Positions 12,912-23,215 of a DNA stretch of 45,160 nt are shown one piece after another. The notes under the pieces are model-generated. The model saw nothing but the letters and a program-made list of their open reading frames with translations. It was not told the DNA's origin and did no database searches. Both the position numbers and the translations under genes were made by a program. Position 1 is the stretch's first letter, and each line of letters opens with the position of its first letter. The DNA lies in assembly GCF_963678635.1 (NCBI RefSeq), contig NW_026970837.1, positions 64,001 to 109,160 on the forward strand. The letters are read 5' to 3'. The stretch comes from Symsagittifera roscoffensis. Lineage: Eukaryota; Xenacoelomorpha; Acoela; Convolutidae.

Positions 12912-14474
12912 TCGAAAAAATTAGGGTGGGGCAGTTAGCTTCACTATCCCAAGACTTCGAGAAAATAGTCTGCGGCAGTTCATTTACTATCCCAGGACTT
13001 CGAAAAAGTTACTCCTGAGAAGTTCGTTTTACTATCACAATAATTCAAAAAAATAGTCTTGGGCAGTTCGTTTTACTATCCAAGGACCTCAAAAAAAATA
13101 GTCTTGGGCAGTTCGTTTTACTATCCCAACAATTCAAAAAGTTAGTCTTGGCCAGTTCGTTTTACTACACTAAGATTTCAAAAAGCTATTCTTAGGCACT
13201 TCGTTCTACTATCTCAAGACCTCGAAAAATTAGTCTTGGGCAGTTCGTTTTACTATCCCAAGACTTCAAAAAAAACAGTCTTGGGCAGTCCGGTTTACGA
13301 TGCCAATACTTCGAAAAGTTTGTCTTGGGCAGTTCGTTCTAGTATCTCAAGACCTCGAAAAATTTGTCCTGGGTAGTTTGTTTTCCTATACCAAGACTTC
13401 AAAAAACAAGTCTTGGGCAGTTTCTTTTACTATTAGAAGACTTCAGAATTTTAGTCTTGGGCAGTTCGTTTTACTATCCCAACACATTGATAAGTTAGTC
13501 TTGTGCAGTTTGTTTTACAATCCGAAGACTTCGAAAAGTTAGTGTTGGGCACTTCGTTTTTTTTATCCCAAGACTTCGCAAATTAGTCCTGGGCAGTTCG
13601 TTCTGTTATCCCAGGACTTTGAAAAAATTAGGTTGGGGCAGTTCGCTTTACTATCTCAAGACTTCGAGAAAATAGTCTGCGGCAGTTCATTTACTATCCC
13701 AGGACTTCGAAAAAGTTACTCTTGAGAAGTTCGTTTTACTATCACAATACTTCAAAAAAATAGTCTTGGGCAGTTCGTTTTATTATCCAAGTACCTCAAA
13801 AAAGTTATTTTTGGGCAGATCGTTTTACTATTCCAATAATTCAAAAAGTTAGTCTTGATCAGTTCGTTTTACTACACCAAGATTTTAAAAAGTTAGTGTT
13901 GGGCAGTTCGTTCTACTATCACAAGACCTCGAAAAACTAGTCTTGGGCAGTTCGTTTTACTATCCCAAGACTTCAAAAAAATAGTCTTGGGCAGTCCGGT
14001 TTACGAAACCAATACTTCAAAAAGTTAGTCTCGTGCAGTTTGTTTTACAATCCGAGGACTTCGAAAAGTTAGTCTTGACAACTTCGTTTTTTTTATCTCA
14101 AGACTTCGCAAATTAGTCCTGGGCAGTTCGTTCTGTTATCCCAGGACTTCGAAAAAAATTAGTGTGGGGCAGTTCGCTTTACTATCCCAAGACTTCGAGA
14201 AATTAGTCTGCGGCAGTTCGTTTACTATCCCAGGACTTCGAAAAAGTTACTCTTGAGAAGTTCGTTTTACTATCACAATACTTCAAAAAAATAGTCTTGG
14301 GCAGTCCAATTTACTACCCCAAACTTCGAAAAGTTAGTCTTGGGCAGTTCATTTTGTTGTTTCAGGATTTGGAAAAAGTTAGTTTTGGGCAGTTTGATTT
14401 ATTATCACAAGACTTCAAAAAGTTAGTCTTGGGCAGTTAAGTTTACGATCCCAAGACTTCGAAAAATTCGTCTT

Positions 14475-16388
14475 GGGGACGTCGTTTACTTTCCCAGGAC
14501 TTTGAAAAAGTTACTCTTGAGAAGTTTGTTTTACTATCAAAATACTTCAAAAAGTTAGTCTTGGGCAGCTCGACTTACTATCCCAAACTTCGAAAAAAAT
14601 AGTCTTGGGCAGTTCAATTTATTATTACTAGACCTCGAAAAATCAGTCTTGGGCAGTTCGTTTTACTATTTCAAGACTTCAAAAGTTTAGTCTTGGGCAG
14701 TTTGTTTTTCTATCCGAAGACTTCGAAAAGTTAGTTTTGGGCTGCTCTTTTTACTATCCCAAGACCTCAAAAAATAAACTTTGGGCAGTTCGTTTTACTA
14801 TCCCAAGACTTCAAAAAATTAATCTTGGGCAGTTCGATTTACTATCCCAAACTTCGGAAAAAATAGTCTTGGGCAGTTCGTTCTTTTATCCCAGGATTTC
14901 GCAAAAATTAGTCTGGGGCAGTTCGCTTTACTATCCCAAGACTTCGAGAAAAAAGTCTTGGGCACGTAGTTTACTTTCCCAGGACTTTGAAAAAGTTACT
15001 CTTGAGAAGTTTGTTTTACTATCACAATACTTCAAAAAGTTAGACTTGGGCAGTTCGGTTTACGATCCCAAGATTTCAAAAAGTTAGTCTTGGGAAGTTC
15101 GTTTTACTATCACAGAACTTCGAAAAATTTAGTCATGGGTAGTTTGTTTTACTATCTCAGGACCTCAAAGTTCGTATGAAAGTTAGTCTTCTACTATCCC
15201 AGGACCACGAAAAAGTTATCTTGGGCAGTTCATTTTACTATCTCAACACTTCAAAATGTTAGTCTTGTGCAGTTCGATTTAATATCCCAAGACATCCAAA
15301 ATTAGTCTTGGGCAGTCCGATTTGTTATCCCAGGACTTCGAAAAAATTTGTCTGTGGCAGTTCGCTTTACTATCCCAAGACTTTGAGAAATTAGTATTGA
15401 GCACTTCGTTTACTTTCCCAGGACTTTGAAAAAGTTAATCTTGAGAAGTTTGTTTTACTATCAAAATACTTCAAAAAGTTAGGCTTGGGCAGTTCGGTTT
15501 GCGCTCCCAAGACTTCGAAAAATCAGTCTTGGGCAGCTCGTTTTACTATCCCAAGACCTCGAAAAATAAACCTTGGGCAGTTCGTTTTACTATCACAAGA
15601 CTTCAAAAAATTAATCTTGGGCAGTTCGATTTACCATCCCAAACTTCTGAAAAATTAGTCTTGGGCAGTTCGTTCTATTATCCCAGGATTTCGCAAAAAT
15701 TAGTCTGGGGCAGTTCGCTTTACTATCCCAAGACTTCGAGAAAATAGTCTTGGGCACGTCGTTTACTTTCCCAGGACTTTGAAAAACTTGATCTTGAGAA
15801 ATTTGTTTTACTATCACAAAACTTCAAAAAGTTAGTCTTGGAAAGTTCGGTTTACGATCCCAAGATTTCAAAAAGTTAGTCTTGGGAAGTTCGTTTTACT
15901 ATCACAGAACTTCGAAAAATTTAGTCATGGGTAGTTTGTTTTACTATCTCAGGACCTCAAAGTTCGTATGAAAGTTAGTCTTCTACTATCCCAGGACCAC
16001 GAAAAAGTTATCTTGGGCAGTTCATTTTACTATCTCAACACTTCAAAATGTTAGTCTTGTGCAGTTCGATTCAATATCCCAAGACTTCGAAAAAATTTGT
16101 CTGTGGCAGTTCGCTTTACTATCCCAAGACTTCGAGAAACTAGTATTGAGCACTTCGTTTACTTTCCCAGGACTTTGAAAAAGTTAATCTTGAGAAGTTT
16201 GTTTTACTATCAAAATACTTCAAAAAGTTAGGCTTGGGCAGTTCGGTTTGCGCTCCCAAGACTTCGAAAAATTAGTCTTAGGCAGCTCGTTTTACTATCC
16301 CAAGACCTCGAAAAATAAACCTTGGGCAGTTCGTTTTACTATCACAAGACTTCAAAAAAATAGTCTTGAGCAGTTCAATTTACTATCC
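14475..16388 (+). repeat. Satellite block B, copy 2
   Basis: This region repeats 738-2322 at an offset of 14109, preceded by an additional partial unit. Marker monomers GTTCGTATGAA lie at 15170 and 15962, again 792 bp apart. In the second 792-bp unit one monomer (43 bp) is missing near 16080: CCAAGACATCC is replaced directly by CCAAGACTTCG, shifting the offset to 14066. The loss falls between equivalent points of adjacent monomers, as expected for slippage or unequal exchange. Confidence 0.85.
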
Positions 16389-18723
16389 CAAACTTCGAAA
16401 AAATTAGTCTTGGGCAGTTCGTTCTGTTATCCCAAGACTTCGAAAAAAATAATCTTGGGCAGTTCGATTTATTATCACTAGACCTCGAAAATCAGTCTTG
16501 GGCAGTTCGTTTTACTATTTCAAGACTTCAAAAATTTAGTCTTGGGCAGTTTGTTTTACTATCCGAAGACTTCGAAAATTTAGTTTTTTGGGCACTTCGT
16601 TTTACTAACCCAAGACTCCGCAAATTAGTCCTGGGAAGTTTGTTCTGTCGTCCCACGATTTCGAAAAAATTAGTCTGGGGCAGTTCAATTTTCTATCCCA
16701 AGCTTTCGAGAAAATAGTCTGGAGCAGTTCGTTCTGTTATCCCAGGACTTCGAAAAAAAATTAGTCTTGGGCAGTTCGATTTACTATCCCAATTTTCAAA
16801 AAGTTAGTCTTGGGCAGTTCGATTTATTATCACAATACCTCGAAAAATTAGTCTTGGGCAGTTCGTTTTACTATCCAAGACTTCAAAAAGTTAGTCTGGG
16901 GCAGTTCGTTTTACTATCCCAAGACCTCGAAAAATAAGTCTTGGACAGTTCGTTTTACTATCCCAAGACTTCAAAAAGTTAGTCTTGGGCAGTTCGGTTT
17001 ACGATCCCGAGATTTCGAAAAGTTAGTCCCGTGAAGTTCGTTTTACTATCACAGAACTTCGAAAAAAATAGTCATGGGTAGTTTGCTTTACTATCACAGG
17101 ACCTCGAGGTTCGTATGAAAGTTAGTCTTCTACCATCCCAGAACCACCAAAATTCAGTCTTGGGCAGTTCGATTTACTATCCCAACAATTCAAAAAGTTC
17201 GTCTTGTGCAGTTCAATTTATTATCCGAAGACATCGAAAATTAGTCTTGGGCAGTCCCTTTTGTTATCCCAGGACTTCGAAAAAATTAGTCTGGGGCAGT
17301 TCGCTTTACTATCCCAGGACTTTGAAAAAGTTACTCTTGAGAAGTTTGATTTACTCTCACAATACTTAAAAAAGTTAGGCGTGGGCGGTTCGGTTTACGA
17401 TCCCAAGACTTTGAACATTAGTCTGGGGCAACTCGTTTTACTATCCCAAGACCTCGAAAAATAAACCTTGGGCAATTCGTTTTACTATCCCAAGACTTCG
17501 AAAAGTTAGTCTTCGGCAGTTCGGCTTACGATTTCAAGACTTCGAAAAATTAGTCTTGGGCAGTTCGTTTTACTATCACAAAACTTTGAAAAAATTAATC
17601 ATGGGTAGTTTGTTTTACTATCCTAAGATTTCAAAAACTGGTCTTGGGCAGTTCGTTTTACATTCACGAGACTTCAAAATTCTAGCCTTGTGCAGTTCGT
17701 TTTATTATCCGAAGACTTCGAGAAAATTAGCCTTATGCAGTTCGTTTTACTATCCAAAGACTTCGAGAAATTAGACTTGGGCAGTTCGTTTACTTTCCCA
17801 GGACTTTGAAAAAATTACTCTTGAGAAATTCGTTTACTTTCCCAGGACTTTGAAAAAGTTACTCCTGAGACGTTCATTTTAATATCACAAAACTTCAAAA
17901 AATTAGTCTTGGGCAGTTCGGCTTACGATACCAAGATTTCGAAAAGTTAGACTTGGGCAGTTCGTTTACTTTCCCAGGACTTTGAAAAAATTACTCTTGA
18001 GAAATTCGTTTACTTTCCCAGGACTTTGAAAAAGTTACTCCTGAGACGTTCATTTTAATATCACAAAACTTCAAAAAATTAGTCTTGGGCAGTTCGGCTT
18101 ACGATCTGAACACTTCAAAAAGTTAGTCTTGTGCAGTTCGATTTAATATCCTAAGACATCGAAAATTAGTCTTGCGCAGTCCGTTTTGTTATCCCAGGAC
18201 TTCGAAAAAACTAGTCTGGGGCAGTTCGCTTTAGTATCTCAAGACTTCGAGAAATTAGTCTTGGGCAAATCGTTTACTTTCCCAGGACTTTGAAAAAGTT
18301 ACTCTTGAGAATTTTGATTTACTATCACAATACTTTAAAAAGTTAGGCTTGGGCAGTTCGGTTTACGATCACAAGACTTTGAAAATTTAGTCTTGGGCAA
18401 CTCGTTTTACTAACCCAAAACCTTGAAAAATAAGCCTTGGGCAGTTCGTTTTACTATCCCACGACTTCAAAAAGTTAGTCTTGGTTAGTTCGGCTTACGA
18501 TCCCAAGACTTCGAAAAGGTAGTCTTGGGCAGTTTGTTTCTTTATCACAGAACTTCGAAAAAATTTATCATGGGTAGTTTGTTTTACTATCCCAAGATTT
18601 CAAAAACTGGTCTTGGGCAGTTCGTTTTACAATCACAAGACTTCAAAGTTTTAGTCTTGGGCAGTTCGTTTTACTAACCCAGGACATCGAAAAAGTTAGT
18701 CTTGGGCAGTTTGTTTTACTATC
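16389..18723 (+). repeat. Satellite block C, copy 2
   Basis: Colinear with 2323-4913 but 256 bp shorter. It lacks one monomer near 17305, about 124 bp near 17360 and two monomers near 18100 (44 + 124 + 88). Point differences are few, for example TCCCGTGAAG near 17028 against TCTTGTGAAG in copy 1. A marker monomer GTTCGTATGAAAG is at 17109. Confidence 0.75.
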
Positions 18724-20296
18724 CCAACACTTCAAAAAATTTTCTTGTGCAGTTCGTTTCACAATCTGAAGACTTCCAGAAGTTAGTCTCGGGCAGTTCG
18801 TTTACTTTCTCTGGACTTTGAAAAAGTTACTCTTGAGAAATTCATTTTAATATCACAATACTTTAAAAAATTAGTCTTGAGCAGCTCGATTTACTATCCA
18901 AAGACTTCGAAAAATTGTCTTGGGCAGTTCGTTGTGTTACCACAGGATTTCGAACAAGTTAGTCTTGGGCAGTTCGATTTACTATTTCAAGACTTCGAAA
19001 AGTTAGACTTGGGCAGTTCGTTTACTATCCCAAGACTTCAAAAAGTTTTTCTCGGGCCGTTCGTTTTACTATCACAGAAATTTGAAAAAAAAATGAGTCA
19101 TAGGAAGTTGGTTTTACTATCCCAAGATTTCAAAAACTGGTCTTGGGCAGTTCGTTTTACAATCACAAGACTTCAAAGTTTTAGTCTTGGGCAGTTCGTT
19201 TTACTAACCCAGGACCTCGAAAAAATTAGTCTTGGGCAGTTTGTTTTACTATCCCAACACTTCAAAAAATTAGTCTTGTGCAGTTCGTTTTACAATCTGA
19301 AGACTTCCAGAAATTAGTCTCGGGCAGTTCGTTTACTTTCCCTGGACTTTGAAAAAGTTATTCTTGAGAAATTCATTTTAATATCACAATACTTCAATAA
19401 ATTAGTCTTGAGCAGCTCGATTTACTATCCCAAGACTTCGAAAAATAGTCTTGGACAGTTCGTTTTGTTATCACAGGATTTCGAACAAGTTAGTCTTGGG
19501 CAGTTCGTTTACTTTCCCAGTACTTTGAAAAAGTTACTCTTGAGAAGTTCGTTTTACTATCACAATACTTCAAAATTTTTGGCCTGGGCAGTTCGGTTTA
19601 CGATCCCAAGATTTCGAAAACTGGTCTTGGGCAGTTCGTTTTACAATCACAAGACTTCAAAATTTTAGTCTTGAGCAGTTCGTTTTACTAACCCAGCACC
19701 ACGAAAAAGTTATCTTGGGCAGTTCGTTTTACTATCTCAACACTTCAAAAAGTTAGTCTTGTGCAGTTCAATTTAATATCCGAAGACATCGAAAATTAGT
19801 CTTGGGCAGTCCGTTTTGTTATCCCAGGACTTCGGAAAAAAAATTAGTCTGGGGCAGTTCGCTTTACTATCTCAAGACTTCGAGAAATTAGTCATGGGTA
19901 GTTTGTTTTACTAGCTCAGGACCTCGAAGTTCGTATGAAAATTAGTCTTCTACTATCCCAGGACCACGACAAGTTAGTCTTGGGAAGTTCGTTTTACTAT
20001 CCCAACACTTCAAAAAATTAGTCTTGTGCAGTTCGATTTAATATCCGAAGACATCAAAAGTTAGTCTTGGGCATTCCGTTTTGTTATCCCAGGACTTCGG
20101 AAAAATTAGTCTGGGGCAGTTCGCTTTACTATCTCATGACTTCGAGAAATTAGTCCTGGGCAAATCGTTTACTTTCCCAGGACTTTGAAAAAGTTACTCT
20201 TGAGAAGTTTGATTTACTATCACAATACTTTAAAAAGTTTGGCTTGGGCAGTTCGGTTTACGATCACAAGACTTCGAAAAGTTAGTCTTGGGCAAC
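18724..20296 (+). repeat. Satellite block D, copy 2
   Basis: Related to 4914-7494 but with a single 439-bp unit and a foreign patch at about 18977-19127. From 19200 to 20160 it follows copy 1 at an offset of 12670. At 20169-20300 it carries 132 bp (three monomers) that copy 1 lacks. A marker monomer is at 19929. Confidence 0.75.
18977..19127 (+). repeat. Block-F-type patch inside block D (probable conversion tract)
   Basis: After GAACAAGTTAGTC the sequence leaves the block-D pattern and follows block F: an ATTTACTATTTCAAG loop, TTTTTCTCGGGCCG and AAATGAGTCATAGGAAG. These variants otherwise occur only in block F (near 11850, 12250, 24015, 24415, 24810, 31320, 31720). It then returns to block-D sequence at CCCAAGATTTCAAAAAC. 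The borders fall in monomer regions common to both blocks, so exact ends cannot be fixed. Non-allelic gene conversion or a double exchange fits. Confidence 0.65.
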
Positions 20297-21198
20297 TCGT
20301 CTTACTATCCCAAGACCTCGAAAAATAAGCCTTGGGCAGTTCGTTTTACTATCCCAAGACTTCAAAAAGTTAGTCTTGGGCAGTTCGGCTTACGATCCCA
20401 AGACTTCGAAAAGTTAGTCTTGGGCAGTTTGTTTTACTATCACAGAACTTCGAAAAAATTTATCATGGGTAGTTTGTTTTACTATCCCAAGATTTCAAAA
20501 ACTAGTCTTGGGCAGTTCGTTTTACAATCACAAGACTTCAAAGTTTTAGTCTTGGGCAGTTCGTTTTACTAACCCAGGACCACGAAAAAGTTATCTTGGG
20601 CAGTTCGTTTTACTATCTCAACAATTCAAAAAGTTAGTCTTGGGCAGTTCGTTTCCTTATCCCAACACTTCAAAAAGTTAGTCTTGCGCAGTTCGATTTA
20701 ATATCCGAAGACATCGAAAACTAGTCTTGGGCAGTCCATTTTGTTATCCCAGGACTTGGGAAAAATTAGTCTGGGGCAGTTCGCTTTACTATCTCAAGAC
20801 TTCGAGAAATTAGTTTTGGGCAAATCGTTTACTTTCCCAGGACTTTGAAAAAGTTACTCTTGAGAAGTTTGGTTTACTACACAAAACTTTAAAAAGTTAG
20901 GCTTGGGCAGTTCGGTTTACGATCACAAGACTTCGAAAAGTTAGTCTTGGGCAACTCGTTTTACAATCCCAAGAATTCAAAAACTAGTCTTGGGCAGTTC
21001 GTTTTACCATCACAAGACTTCGAAAAGTTAGTCTTGGGCCGTTCGTTTTACTATCCCAAGAATTCAAAAACTAGTCTTGGGCAGTTCGTTTTACCATCAC
21101 AAGACTTTGAAAAATTAGTCTTGGGCAGCTCGGCTTACGATCCCAATACTTCGAAAAGTTTGTCTTGGGCAGTTTGTTTTACTATCACAGAACTTTGA
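20297..21198 (+). repeat. Satellite block A, copy 3
   Basis: Matches 7495-8395 at offsets 12802-12803. It differs by a handful of substitutions, having the unshortened AGTCTTGGGCAACTCG where copies 1 and 2 have AGTATGGGCAACTCG. It matches 27597-28507 at offset 7309 more closely, so copies 3 and 4 share a more recent ancestor with each other than with copy 2. Confidence 0.85.
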
Positions 21199-23215
21199 AA
21201 AAAATATTCATGGGTAGTTTGTTTTACTATCCCAACACTTCACAAAATTAGTCTTGTGCAGTTCGTTTTACAATCTGAAGACTTCGAGAAATTATTCTCG
21301 GGCAGTTCGTTTACTTTCCCTGGACTTTGAAAAAGTTACTCTTGAGAAATTCATTTTAATATCACAATACTTCAAAAAATTAGTCTTGGGCAGCTCGATT
21401 TACTATCTCAAGACTTCGAAAAATTGTCTTGGTCAGTTCGTTTTGTTATCACAGGATTTCAAATTTTTTGGCCTGAGCAGTTCGGTTTAAGATTTCGAAA
21501 AGTTAGTTCTGGGAAGCTCGTTTTACTATCCCAAGACCTCGAAAAATAAACCTTGGGCTGTTCGTTTTACTACCCCAAGACTTCAAAAAGTTAGTCTTGG
21601 GCAGTTCGGCTTACGATCCCAAGACTTCGAAAAGTTAGTCTTGGGCAGTTCGTTTTACTATCACAGCACTTCGAAAAAATTAATCATGGGTAGTTTTTTT
21701 TACTATCCCAAGGCTTCAAAAACTAGTCTTGGGAAGTTTGTTTTACAATCACAAGAATTCAAAATCATAGTCTTGGGCAGTTCGTTTTACTATCCGAAGA
21801 CTTCGAGAAATTAGTCTTGGGCAATTCGTTTACTTTCCCTGGACACTGAAAAAATTACTCTTTAGAAGTTCGTTTTACTATCACAATACTTCATAAAGTT
21901 AGTCTTGGGCTGTTCGATTTACTATCCCAAGACTTCTAAAAATTGTCCTGGGCAGTTCGTTTTGTTATCACAGGATTTCGAACAAGTCAGTCTTGCGCAG
22001 TTCGTTTGATTTCCCAGTATTTTGAAGAAGTTACTCTTGAGAAGTTCGTTTTACTATCACAATACTTCAAAAAATTTGGCCTGGGCAGTTCGGTTTACGA
22101 TCCCAAGATTTCGAAAAGTTAGTCCTGGGAAGCTCGTTTTACTATGCCAAGACCTCAAAAAATAAACCTTGGGCAGTTCGTTTTACTATCACAAGACTTC
22201 AAAAAGTTAGTTTCGGGCAGTTCGGCTTACGATCCCAAGACTTCGAAAAGTTAGTGTTGGGCAGTTCGTTTTACTATCACAGAACTTCGAAAAATTTAAT
22301 CATCAGTAGTTTGCTTTATTATCCCAAGACTTCAAAAACTGGTCGTTGGCAGTTCGTTTTACAATCACAAGACTTCAAAATTATAGTCTTGGGCAGTTTG
22401 TTTTACTATCCCAACACTTCAAAAAGTTAGTCTTGTGCAGTTCGTTTTACTATCCGAAGACTTCGAGAAATTGGTCTTGGGCAGTTCGTTTACTTTCCCT
22501 GGACTTTGAAAAAATTACTCTTAAGAAGTTCGTTTCACTATCACAATACTTCATAAAGTTATTCTTGGGCTGTTCGATTTACTATCCCAAGTCTTCGAAA
22601 AATTGTCCTGGGCAGTTCGTTTTGTTATCACAGGATTTCGAACAAGTCAGTTTTGCGCAGTTCGTTTACTTTCCCAGTACTTTGAAAAAGTTACTCTTGA
22701 GAAGTTCGTTTTACTATCACAATACTTCAAAAATTTTGGCCTGGGCAGTTCGGTTTACGATCCCAAGATTTCGAAAAGTTAGTCCTGGGAAGCTCGTTTT
22801 ACTATGCCAAGACCTCGAAAAATAAACCTTGGGCAGTTCGTTTTACTATCCCAAGACTTCAAAAAGTAAGTCTTGGGCAGTTCGGCTTACGATCCCTAGA
22901 CTTCGAAAAGTTAGTGTTGGGCAGTTCGTTTTACTATCACAGAACTTCGAAAAATTTAATCATCAGTAGTTTGCTTTATTATCCCAAGACTTCAAAAACT
23001 GGTCGTGGGCAGTTCGTTTTACAATCACAAGACTTCAAAATTATAGTCTTGGGCAGTTTGTTTTACTATCCCAACACTTCAAAAAGTTCGTCTTGTGCAG
23101 TTCGTTTTACTATCCGAAAACTTCGAGAAATTAGTCTTGGGCAGTTTGTTCACTCTCCCAGGACTTTGAAAAAGTTACTCTTGCGAAGTTCGTTTTAATA
23201 TCACAATACTTCAAA
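21199..23215 (+). repeat. Satellite block E, copy 2
   Basis: Colinear with block E copy 1, but it retains 132 bp (three monomers) near 21285-21420 that copy 1 lost. It lacks the 738-bp tandem duplication and two further monomers. The offset to copy 1 is 12108 by 22346. Against the copy at 28508-30525 the offset is 7309 on both flanks, with two compensating 88-bp differences inside. Confidence 0.8.

Larger units (their letters stand above)
10931..14474 (+). repeat. Satellite block F, copy 1, with a 398-bp HOR
   Basis: A nine-monomer unit marked by AGCCTAGG and by AAATGAGTCATAGGAAG is present twice (AGCCTAGG at 11708 and 12106, offset 398). Downstream lie monomers with T-run loops near 12670 and 13560 and the AGTCCTGGG/CCCAGGACT covariant hairpins (for example 12878-12911). 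The block is colinear with 23216-26490 and 30526-33930. It ends near 14474, where the sequence after a GTTAAGTTTACG loop switches to block-B-like monomers. Confidence 0.8.
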
